Source: Desulfarculaceae bacterium (GTDB taxonomy: Bacteria; Desulfobacterota; Desulfarculia; Desulfarculales; Desulfarculaceae). Taken from it: DNA of 38,934 bases. The stretch lies in the NCBI GenBank assembly GCA_028277825.1, contig JANQFN010000129.1:1-38934 (forward strand), in the 5' to 3' direction. The position numbers and the translations under genes were made by a program. Below, in pieces: positions 29,857 through 38,934 of the stretch (within the stretch, counting starts at the first letter, position 1; each line of letters starts with the position of its first letter). Below the pieces are notes generated by a model. The model was not told the DNA's origin and ran no database searches. It saw only the letters and a program-made list of their open reading frames with translations.

Positions 29857-31887
29857 TTACCCGGAGATGTCCATGATGATGTTCAGATACTCATCCACTC
29901 TGGCCCCCACCCCCACCGGGATCACCGTGGTGGTGTCCAACTGCTCCACGATGGCCGGGCCGGCCAGTTCGGTGCCAGCCGCCAGGTCGCGGCGGCGGTA
30001 CACCGGGGTCTCCACGAAGTCGCCTTCGCTCTCGGAAAACACCGAGCGCACCTCCTTGGGCTCGGGCGCTCCTTCCCCGGCGGTGCCGGTTTGAATGGAA
30101 GGCATGGGCACCTTGCCGATGGCGGTCACCCTGAGGCCGTAAATCTCCACCACCTGGTCCGGGTTGGACCAGGAGAACTGGCGCTCGTGCTCGGCGTGGA
30201 ACACGGCCAGGGCGTCGTCCAGGGTGGTGATGGGCTTGGGCACCTTGACCGAAAGCTGGCGCCACTGGCCGATGTAGCGGATGTCCATCAGGCGGATCAG
30301 CTCCACGTCGTCGCCGGTCATGCCTTCCTCGGCCAGAAGCTCGGTGGCCTCGGTTTCCAGGTCCTGGAAGATGGACTCGATTTCGGCGATATCGGTCCCG
30401 GCCGAGGTGGCCAAATAGGTCCTTTGCAGATCGTGGCGCACGTCCACCAACAAACAGCCCAGGGCGGCGTGCACCCCGGGGTAGCGGGGAATGATCACGG
30501 TGGGGATCTCCAGTTCGCGGGCCAGATAGGCCGCGTGCAGGGGCCCGGCCCCGCCGAAGCCCACCAGGGCGAAGTCCCGCGGGTCGTAACCGCGCTGCAC
30601 CGAGATCAGTCGGAGGGCGTCGCACATGTTGGCCTCGGCCACCTTGATGATGGAATGGGCCGCCTCCACCAGGCTCATGCCGTACTGGTCGGCGATCTTC
30701 TGCACCGCCGCCTCGGCCGCTTCCTTGCTGATCTGCATGCCGCCTTCCAACAGGTTGGTGTTCAGGCGGCCCAGGACCAGGTTGGCGTCGGTGTTGGTGG
30801 GCTCGGTACCCCCGGTCTGGTAGCAGGCCGGGCCGGGATCTGCCCCGGCACTCTGGGGTCCGTTGCGTAAGGACCCGCCCGGGTCCACCCAGGCGATGGA
30901 GCCGCCGCCGGCGCCGATGGTGATCACCTCGATGGAGGGGTACATGATGGGGTAGCCGAACTCCACCTGCCACTCGTTGGCCATGCGCAGCTCACCGCCG
31001 TAGGTCAGGGAGATGTCGGTGCTGGTGCCGCCCATGTCCAGGCCCATGGCGTTTTCAAAGCCGCAGAGCTGGGCGGTTTGGTTCATGGCGATGGCCCCGG
31101 CGGCGATGCCCGAGGAGGCGATGCGGCTGGCGTAGCTGGTCACGGTCTCGGCCTTCATCACCCCGCCGCCGGAATGCAGCACCAGGATGTCGCCGGCATA
31201 GCCCAGGTCCTTGAGCTTGCCCACCAGGTCCTGCAGGTAGTCGCTGACCACCGGGCCCAGCACCGCGTTGACCACGCAGGTGGAGAAGCGCTCGTGCTCG
31301 AAGATGTCGGGCAGAAGCTCGCTGGAGGTGCAGACATAAGCCCCGGGCATCACCTCCGAGATGATCTCCTTCATGCGCTCTTCATGGGCCCCGTTCATGT
31401 AGGAGTTCATGAAGCAGATGGCCACTGCGGCCATGCCGCGCTGTTTGAACACCTCGGCCACCTGCCGGGCCTCGGCCTCGTCCAGGGGAGTGACCGCCTC
31501 GCCGGCATAGTCCATGCGCTCGGTCACCTCCAGGCGGTGGCGGCGGGGCACATGGGGCGGGGCCACGTCCTTGTAGTGGTCCCAGAGGTCGGGCTTGGTG
31601 GAGCGCCGGATCTCGATGACGTCCCTAAAGCCCTTGGTGTTGACCATGCCGGTGGGGGGCAGGTTGCGGGTGATCAGGGCGTTGGTGCCCACGGTGGTCC
31701 CGTGGCTGAACAACTGCACCTGGTCCATGGGCACCTCGGCCTTGGCCATGCCCGCCACGATGGCCTCGGAGGGGTTGGACGGCGTGGAAGGCACCTTTTG
31801 CACAATGACCTCGCCGGAATCCTCTTCGAATATGAATACGTCGGTGAACGTGCCTCCGGTATCTACCGCAACTCTGTATTTGGCCAC
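29857..31887 (-). CDS. hyuA: Hydantoinase A/oxoprolinase family protein
   Basis: YRVAVDTGGTFTDVF, FSHGTTVGTNALITR, LDMGGTSTDISL, FALVGFGGAGPLHAAYLARELEI. Confidence 0.94.
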   Translation of the reverse strand: MAKYRVAVDTGGTFTDVFIFEEDSGEVIVQKVPSTPSNPSEAIVAGMAKAEVPMDQVQLFSHGTTVGTNALITRNLPPTGMVNTKGFRDVIEIRRSTKPDLWDHYKDVAPPHVPRRHRLEVTERMDYAGEAVTPLDEAEARQVAEVFKQRGMAAVAICFMNSYMNGAHEERMKEIISEVMPGAYVCTSSELLPDIFEHERFSTCVVNAVLGPVVSDYLQDLVGKLKDLGYAGDILVLHSGGGVMKAETVTSYASRIASSGIAAGAIAMNQTAQLCGFENAMGLDMGGTSTDISLTYGGELRMANEWQVEFGYPIMYPSIEVITIGAGGGSIAWVDPGGSLRNGPQSAGADPGPACYQTGGTEPTNTDANLVLGRLNTNLLEGGMQISKEAAEAAVQKIADQYGMSLVEAAHSIIKVAEANMCDALRLISVQRGYDPRDFALVGFGGAGPLHAAYLARELEIPTVIIPRYPGVHAALGCLLVDVRHDLQRTYLATSAGTDIAEIESIFQDLETEATELLAEEGMTGDDVELIRLMDIRYIGQWRQLSVKVPKPITTLDDALAVFHAEHERQFSWSNPDQVVEIYGLRVTAIGKVPMPSIQTGTAGEGAPEPKEVRSVFSESEGDFVETPVYRRRDLAAGTELAGPAIVEQLDTTTVIPVGVGARVDEYLNIIMDISG

Positions 31888-31932
31888 CTTGACCTCCCTC
31901 GGTGGTGTTGATTTCGCGCGCGCCGCCCGGCC

Positions 31933-33231
31933 TCAGGCCGCGGCCAGACACTCCTCCAAAATGGCAAAGCCCTTATCCAGCTCCTCGTCGCTGATCACCA
32001 GGGGCATCAGGGTCCGGATAACGTTGCCGAAGTTGCCGCAGGACAAGAGCAACAGCCCCTTGTCCAGGGCACTGGCCACGATGGCCTTGGCCTGCTCGGT
32101 GGCCGGCTCCTTGGTTTCGCGGTCGGTCACCAGCTCCATAGCCTTCATGGGCCCCAGGCCGCGCACCTCGCCGATGATCTCGTACTTCTCAGCCAGGGCC
32201 GTGTAGCGCTCATCCAGCTTGGCGGCCAGTTGGTTGGCCATCACCAACAGCCCGTCCTCTAGCTCGTCCAGTACGGCCAGGGCCGCCCGGCAGGACATGG
32301 GGTTGCCGCCGTAGGTGCCGCCCAGGCCGCCCACGTGCACCGCGTCCAACAGCTCGGCGCGGCCGATCACCGCCCCCAGGGGCAGGCCCGCGGCCAGGGA
32401 CTTGGCGCTGGTGATGATGTCCGGCTCCAGGCCCCAGTGTTCGCAGGCGAACATCTTGCCGGTGCGCCCCATGCCCGACTGCACCTCGTCCATGATGAAG
32501 TTGATGCCGTACTTTTCGCAGATGGCCTTTACCTTGGGGAAGTACTCCGGCGGGGGCACGATGAAGCCGCCTTCGCCCTGCACCGGCTCGGCGATCAAAC
32601 CCGCCACCGACTCGCCGGCCACGTTATCGATGAAAAACTCCTCCAAATAATCGGCGCAGTGCACCGAGCAGGAGGGGTACTCCAGGCCAAAGGGACAGCG
32701 GTAACAGTAGGCGAAGTGGGCCCGGTAGACCTCGGGGCAGAAGGGGCCGAAGCCGAACTTGTAGGGCTTGACCTTGCTGGTCAGAGTCATGGCCATATAG
32801 GTGCGGCCGTGGAAGGCGTTGTCAAAGGTGATGATCCCCTGGCGGCCGCTGGCGTAGCGCGCCACCTTGATTGCGTTTTCCACCGCCTCGGCCCCGGAGT
32901 TGACCAAATAGCTCTTTTTGGCAAAGTCGCCGGGGGCCAATTCGTTGAGCCGGCCGGCCAACTCCACGTAGGGCTCGTACTGCACCACATGGAAGCAGGT
33001 GTGGGTGAATTTGTCGGCCTGGTCCTTGAGCGCGGCCACGATTTTTTCAGAACTGTGGCCCACGTTCATAACCCCGATGCCGCCGGTGAAATCCAGATAA
33101 GTCCTGCCTTCCACGTCGGTGATGGTGGCGCCGGTGGCGCTGGCCGCGAAGATGGGGTGCACGTTGAAGGGACCCGGCGGTATGTGCTGTTCTCTTAAGG
33201 CAACCAGTTCTTTATTAGTCTTGCTGCTCAT
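31933..33231 (-). CDS. Class III (omega/4-aminobutyrate-type) aminotransferase
   Basis: YLVNSGAEAVENAIKVAR, FHGRTYMAMTLTSK, FIMDEVQSGMGRTGKMFACEH, TSAKSLAAGLPLGAVIGR (PLP Lys). Confidence 0.93.
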   Translation of the reverse strand: MSSKTNKELVALREQHIPPGPFNVHPIFAASATGATITDVEGRTYLDFTGGIGVMNVGHSSEKIVAALKDQADKFTHTCFHVVQYEPYVELAGRLNELAPGDFAKKSYLVNSGAEAVENAIKVARYASGRQGIITFDNAFHGRTYMAMTLTSKVKPYKFGFGPFCPEVYRAHFAYCYRCPFGLEYPSCSVHCADYLEEFFIDNVAGESVAGLIAEPVQGEGGFIVPPPEYFPKVKAICEKYGINFIMDEVQSGMGRTGKMFACEHWGLEPDIITSAKSLAAGLPLGAVIGRAELLDAVHVGGLGGTYGGNPMSCRAALAVLDELEDGLLVMANQLAAKLDERYTALAEKYEIIGEVRGLGPMKAMELVTDRETKEPATEQAKAIVASALDKGLLLLSCGNFGNVIRTLMPLVISDEELDKGFAILEECLAAA

Positions 33232-33269
33232 TTATTTCCTCTCCCGTTGAAACAACCACCCGTCCATGG

Positions 33270-34535
33270 CTAGGGGAAGACGCCCCTGAGCTGCTTGGCC
33301 TCGGCCACCCGGCCGATGGCCAGCATGTAGGCGGCGGTGCGCATATTCACCTTTTCTTTCTGGTGGATGGCGAACACCTCGCCAAAGGCCTTGGCCATGA
33401 TGTGCTTGAGTTGCTGGTTTACGTCGCTCTCGGTCCAAAACAGCTTCTGTAGATTTTGTACCCATTCGAAATAGGAAACCGTGACCCCGCCGGCGTTGGC
33501 CAGGATGTCGGGGACCACGAAGATGCCCTTGTCGTAGAAGATCTGATCGGCCTGGGGGCTGGTGGGTCCGTTGGCGCCCTCCACCACCACCTGGGCCTTG
33601 ATGTTGTCGGCGTTGGCAAGGTTGATCTGGCCCTCCAGGGCGGCGGGCACCAGCACCTCGCAGTCCAGCTCCAACAGCTCGGCGTTGGTGAGCGCCTCGC
33701 CCTGGGGGTATTCGGGCAGGCTGCCCCCGCCGGCGACATGGGCCTGCACCGCCGCCGGGTCCAGGCCGGCCGGGTTGAACACCCCGCCGTCCACGTCGGA
33801 CACCGCCACCACCTTGACCCCCATTTCGTGCAAAAGCTCGGCGGCGTGATAGCCCACGTTGCCAAAACCCTGCACCACCGCCCGGGCCGAGTTCAAATCC
33901 AGGCCCATTTCCCGGGCGGCCTCTTCCAACACGTAGACGCAGCCGCGGGAGGTGGCCTTGAGCCGGCCGGCCGAACCGCCGATGGCCGGGGGCTTGCCGG
34001 TGACCACGCTGTTGCAGGTGTAGCCCTTGAACACGCTGTAGGTGTCCACGATCCAGGCCATCACCTGGGGGTTGGTGTTCACATCCGGGGCGGGGATGTC
34101 CTTTTCCGGCCCGATGATGGGCGATATCTCCCAGATGTAGCGCCGGGTGAGGCGCTCCAGTTCAGCCGAAGACATGGTGGCCGGGTCGCAGGTGACCCCA
34201 CCCTTGCCGCCGCCGAAGGGGATGTCCACCACCGCGCACTTCCAGGTCATCCAGCCGGCCAGGGCGCGCACCTCGTCCAGGTCCACCTGAGGGTGGTAGC
34301 GGATGCCGCCCTTGGCCGGGCCGCGCAAGGTGTTGTGCTGCACCCGGTAGCCCGAGAGCAACACCGTGTGGCCATCGTCAAAGCGTAGGGGAAAACGGAC
34401 CGAGAACTCGCGGCGGGGGGTCTTGATCTTGTCCAGAATCCAGTCCTCGACCTCCAAATGCTCCACCGCGATGTCGAACTGCAGGTTGTGCATCTCAAGC
34501 GGCTTGGTCTCGTCGTATTGACTGAAGTCGATCAT
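33270..34535 (-). CDS. gdhA: Glu/Leu/Phe/Val-type dehydrogenase (glutamate dehydrogenase)
   Basis: [74 protein letters not shown]. Confidence 0.93.
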   Translation of the reverse strand: MIDFSQYDETKPLEMHNLQFDIAVEHLEVEDWILDKIKTPRREFSVRFPLRFDDGHTVLLSGYRVQHNTLRGPAKGGIRYHPQVDLDEVRALAGWMTWKCAVVDIPFGGGKGGVTCDPATMSSAELERLTRRYIWEISPIIGPEKDIPAPDVNTNPQVMAWIVDTYSVFKGYTCNSVVTGKPPAIGGSAGRLKATSRGCVYVLEEAAREMGLDLNSARAVVQGFGNVGYHAAELLHEMGVKVVAVSDVDGGVFNPAGLDPAAVQAHVAGGGSLPEYPQGEALTNAELLELDCEVLVPAALEGQINLANADNIKAQVVVEGANGPTSPQADQIFYDKGIFVVPDILANAGGVTVSYFEWVQNLQKLFWTESDVNQQLKHIMAKAFGEVFAIHQKEKVNMRTAAYMLAIGRVAEAKQLRGVFP

Positions 34536-34614
34536 GCCTCATTCCCGCGGTGGCCTTTTTGCCGGCCTGGAGAGATCCCCTGCAGGCGGCCCTTATTGTC
34601 GGCGGCGCCCGGTC

Positions 34615-34947
34615 CTAGGCTTTGCCGCCGTAGCCCTTGAAGGTCCCCTGGATGCCCTGGGCGCTCAGCTCCAGGATCAACTCACGCACCGAGCAGGGTT
34701 GCAGTTTGAGCAGATAGTCGCCGGCTTCCTCCGCATCACCTTCGGTGTTTGCTCCGAAGGTACGCTCGTCCAAAATAGTCAGTCCTTGCGCCAGAATAAG
34801 CCTTTTTAATTTGGCGTGGTCCTTGCTGCGGCCGCCAGAGAGCACCAGATAGGCCGCCGATGAATTCAGATGCTGCAGGTAGGCTTCCAAGCTGTCGTTT
34901 TGGGAATCCCTGGTACCCGGCTTTTGCACAACCACCCCCGGCAACAA
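34615..34947 (-). CDS. Hypothetical protein of about 110 aa at the head of the cluster
   Basis: Frame of ORF 34615-35148; start proposed at TTG 34947 with GGAG upstream, downstream of the sigma54 site; ...SVRELILELSAQGIQGTFKGYGGKA. Confidence 0.5.
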   Translation of the reverse strand: MLPGVVVQKPGTRDSQNDSLEAYLQHLNSSAAYLVLSGGRSKDHAKLKRLILAQGLTILDERTFGANTEGDAEEAGDYLLKLQPCSVRELILELSAQGIQGTFKGYGGKA

Positions 34948-35035
34948 GTCCAGCTCCAGATGCGTCGACCTGGTTGAAACCGCCGGCCGGCCACCCTGGT
35001 ACGCCGGCGGCCACCCTAAACATCGTGCAGTTGTT

Positions 35036-35053
35036 AAGCGAAAACCTTGCCAA
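35036..35053 (-). promoter_or_regulatory. Candidate sigma54 (-24/-12) promoter
   Basis: Minus strand TTGGCAaGGTTTTcGCTT; GG-N10-GC spacing, close to YTGGCACGNNNNTTGCW. Confidence 0.6.
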
Positions 35054-35149
35054 CTGGGCCGGCTTTTCTTACTTTGTGAAAAAGTGTTGCTAAAAAAGGG
35101 AGTTGCAGGCCTCATACAGTGCCTTTTGGACAGAGGGGACAAGGGCACA

Positions 35150-35169
35150 ATTATTCAATAATGAATAAT
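35150..35169. promoter_or_regulatory. Candidate upstream activator palindrome
   Basis: ATTATTCA-ATAA-TGAATAAT, about 100 bp upstream of the sigma54 site, in an AT-rich region. Confidence 0.4.
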
Positions 35170-35255
35170 AATTGTTTTCAGTTGAGATAATGTGATTGTG
35201 ATTAGATTTGTAAATTAAATAGTTATGATTTAATAATTAATTTTGCATAAATAAT

Positions 35256-36647
35256 TCAATGTTGAATCACGGGCCGCTTGGATCTTTTGCGGGCCACGGT
35301 GGCCTGGCTCACCCCCAGGGCCTCGGCCGCCTTGGCCTGGGTGCCGAACTTTTTGAGCGCCGAGGCGATCAAGGCCTGCTCGAATTCCCTGACCGCGCTT
35401 TTGAGGTCCCTGCCCTGTCCCAGTTGAGAGGCGGCATCCAGGGTACCGCCGCGCTGCATCATCTTGCCCGGCAGGTCCACCAGTTCGATGGCGTGGTCCC
35501 GGCTCATCACCACCAGGCGCTCCACCAAGTTCTCCAGTTCGCGCACATTGCCCGGCCAGTCGTAGTCCATCATCGCCTCCAGCACCGGTGCGCTTATTTC
35601 TTTGCTGTTGCCGTGTTTTCCGTTGAAGCGCTTTAGGAAATGATTGACCAACAGCGGGATGTCCTCGCTACGCTCCTTCAAAGGGGGCATGTGCAGCGGC
35701 ACCACGTTGATGCGGTAATAGAGGTCCTCGCGGAAACGGCCCGCGGTCACCTCGGCCTCCAAATCCACGTTGGTGGCGGTGATCAAGCGGGCGTCCACCT
35801 CGATGGCCTCACCGCCCCCCACCCGGATCATGTCGCCCTTTTCCAAAAACCGGAGCAGTTTGTGCTGCACCTCAAGAGGCACCAGGGCGATCTCGTCCAG
35901 GAACAGGGTGCCCTCCTGGGCCATCTCGAACAGACCGATCTTGCCGCTGGTTTTGGCGCCGGTGAAGGCCCCGCGCTCATAGCCGAACAGTTCGGATTCG
36001 AAAAGCGGCGGCGGAATGGCCCCGCAGTCAATACGGGTGAAGGTCTTGTCCCGGCGGCCGGAGAGGTTGTGCACCGCGTGGGCCAGCAGCCCCTTGCCGG
36101 TGCCTGACTGGCCGGTGATCAGCACCGTGGTCTTGAAAGGCGCCACGTGGGTGGCCGCCTCCATGACGTTGCGGATCAAGGGGGAGTTGCCCACTACCTC
36201 ATCAGCAACCAGCTTCTCCAGGTCCCGCTTTAAAAGCTCGCTCTCAAAACGCTGGGCCCGGGCCTCGTTGTCCAAAAGCTGGTGGCGCAGATTGTCCAGC
36301 TCGGTGATGTCCCGGTCATTGGTGACCACCAGCACCACCTTGCCCTCGGCGTCGAAGATGGGGCTGCCGGTGACCAACAGCTTCTTGCCGGTGGTCAGCA
36401 CCCGCTGCATCATGGAGACCTGCCGCTGCTGCCGGATCACCTCCAGGCTCACCGCCCGGTCTATGATGCCCCGGTCCTCCAGGGCGTTGACCTTGCGTCC
36501 GATGTAGTCGTCGGCGTTTATGCCGTTCATGCGCTCGGCGGCGGCGTTGCAACGCAACACCCGGCCCTCGCCGTCGCATATCCAGATGCCGTCGAAGGAA
36601 GAGTTGAAGATGGCCTCGAACTGCTCCTTGATCAACTCTTCGTACAT
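35256..36647 (-). CDS. PAS-domain sigma54-interacting transcriptional regulator, Fis-type HTH
   Basis: GQSGTGKGLLAHAVHNLS (Walker A), ELFGYERGAFTGAKTSGKIG (GAFTGA), GTLFLDEIALVPLEVQHKLLRFLE, C-terminal AKAAEALGVSQATVARKRSK; start re-placed to ATG 36647. Confidence 0.93.
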   Translation of the reverse strand: MYEELIKEQFEAIFNSSFDGIWICDGEGRVLRCNAAAERMNGINADDYIGRKVNALEDRGIIDRAVSLEVIRQQRQVSMMQRVLTTGKKLLVTGSPIFDAEGKVVLVVTNDRDITELDNLRHQLLDNEARAQRFESELLKRDLEKLVADEVVGNSPLIRNVMEAATHVAPFKTTVLITGQSGTGKGLLAHAVHNLSGRRDKTFTRIDCGAIPPPLFESELFGYERGAFTGAKTSGKIGLFEMAQEGTLFLDEIALVPLEVQHKLLRFLEKGDMIRVGGGEAIEVDARLITATNVDLEAEVTAGRFREDLYYRINVVPLHMPPLKERSEDIPLLVNHFLKRFNGKHGNSKEISAPVLEAMMDYDWPGNVRELENLVERLVVMSRDHAIELVDLPGKMMQRGGTLDAASQLGQGRDLKSAVREFEQALIASALKKFGTQAKAAEALGVSQATVARKRSKRPVIQH

Positions 36648-36794
36648 GGCGAAGTCCTCCCCGGCGTGCCGGCTCCGGCAATGATGGCCGCCCGCGGTAA
36701 AATTGGTTTCACACCAACGGGCCGTTCCGGCGCCTGTGGCCGTTGGCCAAATCCTGCCACAGTCTCCGGGCCCGAAACAACCGTTGATGCAGTT

Positions 36795-36892
36795 TTGAAC
36801 CCCCATACAGGGGTTCATTCCCCGCGGCTTGCCGCGTTATAAAATTGAAATCTTCCTCTTGATACCCCGCTGCTTGCGGCGGGGTTGTTCAT
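36795..36892 (-). repeat. 98-bp three-hairpin dispersed element, copy 3 (inverted)
   Basis: Reverse complement ATGAACAACCCCGCCGCAAGCAGCGGGGTATCAAGAGGAAGATTTCAATTTTATAACGCGGCAAGCCGCGGGGAATGAACCCCTGTATGGGGGTTCAA. Confidence 0.9.
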
Positions 36893-36898
36893 TAATGC

Positions 36899-37624
36899 CT
36901 AAAAAATACCCGCCGACCAGAGCAGCTTGCCCAGTTTGCAGGACTTGCCCCCGTAGTTTTGCTCCAGGCACTGCAAAAAGATGTGGGCCGTGGCCCGGGC
37001 GTCGCCGATGGCGGTGTGCCGGTCCCCCAGCCTGACCCCGAAGTCCTGGGCAAGCTTGTCCAGGGTGAGCCCGGTCAGGGGCATGTGCGGGGTGAAGGGC
37101 AGTGGTGCGGGCTGCACCTTGGCCTCGCGGCAGAGCAGCTCGGTATCCAGCACCAGGTTTTGCAGGTCAAAGCCGTGGGCCCGGTTCATGGCTTGGTTCA
37201 AGAAGTGCAGGTCAAAGCGGGCGTGGTGGGCGATCAGAACATCCTGTCCCAGGTAGGCCAGGAAATCGGCGAACACGTCTTCGAAGCAGCGGGCGTCTTG
37301 CACCAGTTCGGGCAGGATGCCGTGCACGGCGATGGATTCTTCGGAGATGGCGCAAGTGGGGTTGACCAGCTCGTAGAAGATGTCATCCATGCGCACCTCT
37401 CCCCCGATCACCGCCACCGCGCCCAGGCTCACTACCTGGTCCCGGGCCAGGTCCAGGCCGGTGGTCTCCAGGTCCACCACCACGAAGCGATGGGCATAGA
37501 CCGGGGTGGAGTTGCGCAAGTGATCCAGGGCCGACAGGTTGGCCAGGGCCACGGGATCCAATTCCGCCTCATTGAGCTTTCGGCGCAGCAGGCGATTGCG
37601 CATGCGGGCCACGGCCAGTTGCAC
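36899..37624 (-). CDS. DnaQ-like 3'-5' exonuclease
   Basis: FVVVDLETTGLDLARDQVVSLGAV, LIAHHARFDLHFLNQA, HTAIGDARATAHIFL (DEDDh). Confidence 0.92.
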   Translation of the reverse strand: MQLAVARMRNRLLRRKLNEAELDPVALANLSALDHLRNSTPVYAHRFVVVDLETTGLDLARDQVVSLGAVAVIGGEVRMDDIFYELVNPTCAISEESIAVHGILPELVQDARCFEDVFADFLAYLGQDVLIAHHARFDLHFLNQAMNRAHGFDLQNLVLDTELLCREAKVQPAPLPFTPHMPLTGLTLDKLAQDFGVRLGDRHTAIGDARATAHIFLQCLEQNYGGKSCKLGKLLWSAGIF

Positions 37625-37627
37625 GCC

Positions 37628-38743
37628 TCACACCTCCATGATGAACTGGGTCTGATAGCGGAACTTGAGGGTGTCCTGCAGACGGTTGATCAGGATGAAG
37701 CTCTCCTTGAGCATCATGCGCCGGAAATTGCTCAACTCTTCCGGGTCCAGGTAGTTGTCCGGCGGGCGGCCCTCGGCCCGGGCGTCTAAGTGCAGGGCGA
37801 TCCTGATCAGGGTCAAATAGCTGTAGGCCTCGCGCAGGTCGTGGGTGAAGCGGCTGCCCAGCACCTCGCGCCCGGCGCCCTCCTCCAGACGATCCAGGGT
37901 GTTGGTGGCCCGGATGCCCAGGTCCAGGGCCAGCACCCGGGCTGCGTCCACCACCGGGGTCAGGCCCCTGATCTTTAAATTCAGCTTGCCCCGGTGCTCA
38001 CCGTCCTTTTCCACCACGAACTGCCTCAGGATGCTCAGGGGCGGTACGTTCTCCAGGGCGTTTTTGGTCATGAAGCGCAGGAAGAGGGGACTGGCCTTGA
38101 TGGCATCATCCAGTTCGTCACGCAGCCGCTCCAAAAAGGGGTGATCCTGGTACAGCGGCCGGAAGTCGAAAAAGATGCTGGCCATGCGCAGGGTGTGGGG
38201 GTTGGGATCAGCCACCCAGCCGCGGAAGGTCTCCAGCCAGGCCTCCTCGGACTGGCACCATTTGGGATTGGAGGCCATGATGTCGCCGGGGCAGCGGGGA
38301 AAGCCGCAAAGCACCAGGCCCTCTACCACCTGCTGGGCAAAGCCCAGGAACCAGGCCTTGACCGCTTCTTCCTCCGAGGGCGCCACTTCGCCGTAGGCCA
38401 GGGCGTTGTCCTGGTCGGTCCTCAGCGTTTGCTCCAGGCGGCCTTCGCTGCCCAGGGATATCCAGGTGAACGGCGTCGGCGGCCGGCCGCCCCCGCTGGC
38501 CTCGATCTCGGCCAGGGTGATCAGCAGCAGCTTGAGGGTGAGCCGGTCGTTGAAGTCGGTGACCAGGCGGGTCATGCGCTTGGCCGAGCGTCCTTCGGCC
38601 AGCCGCTTTTCCAGGATGCGGTCGGCCAGGGGCCGCACCGCCGCCAGTTCTGTCACCGATTCCGCCTGGTCCACCGCCTGTATGAGTTCGTCCGGCGACA
38701 CCACCGGATCGGTGCTGAGCCAGTCTCCGCCCACGATATCCAT
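37628..38743 (-). CDS. DUF294 nucleotidyltransferase-like protein
   Basis: FTWISLGSEGRLEQTLRTDQDNALAY, GFPRCPGDIMASNPKW, DFRPLYQDHPFLERLRDEL; start at ATG 38743 (MDIVGGDWL) preferred. Confidence 0.85.
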   Translation of the reverse strand: MDIVGGDWLSTDPVVSPDELIQAVDQAESVTELAAVRPLADRILEKRLAEGRSAKRMTRLVTDFNDRLTLKLLLITLAEIEASGGGRPPTPFTWISLGSEGRLEQTLRTDQDNALAYGEVAPSEEEAVKAWFLGFAQQVVEGLVLCGFPRCPGDIMASNPKWCQSEEAWLETFRGWVADPNPHTLRMASIFFDFRPLYQDHPFLERLRDELDDAIKASPLFLRFMTKNALENVPPLSILRQFVVEKDGEHRGKLNLKIRGLTPVVDAARVLALDLGIRATNTLDRLEEGAGREVLGSRFTHDLREAYSYLTLIRIALHLDARAEGRPPDNYLDPEELSNFRRMMLKESFILINRLQDTLKFRYQTQFIMEV

Positions 38744-38934
38744 AAGCGCAACCTCGCAATAACAGCCTGCGGCCAACCTCCTGGGCCGCGCAAGGGGATT
38801 TGGCTTCAATTATAAACGCACTGGAGCCACCCGCCCGGCAAAAAGCTATTAACTTGATGTTTCCGTCTGTGCCTAGTGCCGGCACCGCAGGCCCCGGCCC
38901 GGAGAGGAACACAGCTCGGACAAGCGGACGATGA

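Noticed and set aside
35101-35148. Alternative sigma54 site at GGCACTGTATGAGGCCTGCA (minus strand, near 35105-35125)
   Set aside because: GG-to-GC spacing is wrong (GG-N10-GG), so it does not fit the -24/-12 rule.
36648-36818. N-terminal extension of the sigma54 regulator ORF (MNPCMGVQN...)
   Set aside because: It begins inside the three-hairpin repeat copy 3; the PAS domain starts naturally at MYEELIKEQFEAIFNSS (36647).

Overview
High-GC window consistent with a sulfate-reducing Desulfobacterota genome (DsrC at 8544-8861). The left part (+ strand) carries housekeeping genes: enoyl-CoA hydratase, endonuclease IV, DAHP synthase, a Pro/Ala-rich protein, ValS, DsrC and a YcaO-TPR protein. The middle (about 10.8-14.9 kb) is an accessory island with a VapBC-like and a BrnTA-like toxin-antitoxin pair, a secreted phosphatase, REP repeats and a RAYT transposase. 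This is followed by enolase, a PaaK-like ligase, an alpha/beta hydrolase, a lipoprotein and ThyX. From 21.2 to 36.6 kb there is a large minus-strand cluster: sigma54 regulator, small protein, GDH, class III aminotransferase, HyuA, HyuB, SSS transporter, an untracked 46-aa membrane protein, LamB/YcsF (PxpA-like), AHS1, AHS2, biotin carrier and biotin carboxylase. The window ends with a DnaQ-like exonuclease and a DUF294 nucleotidyltransferase-like protein. The strongest hunting results are: (1) the AHS1/AHS2/BCCP/BC genes look like a split urea-carboxylase-type biotin enzyme paired with PxpA and HyuAB rather than allophanate hydrolase; (2) an un-annotated Phe/Tyr-rich leader peptide (FYYYYFY) with mutually exclusive antiterminator and terminator in front of DAHP synthase; (3) a candidate sigma54 promoter with an upstream palindrome at the head of the cluster; (4) two families of hairpin repeats and a MITE-like element. 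All functional claims come from reading the sequence by eye; no searches were run.
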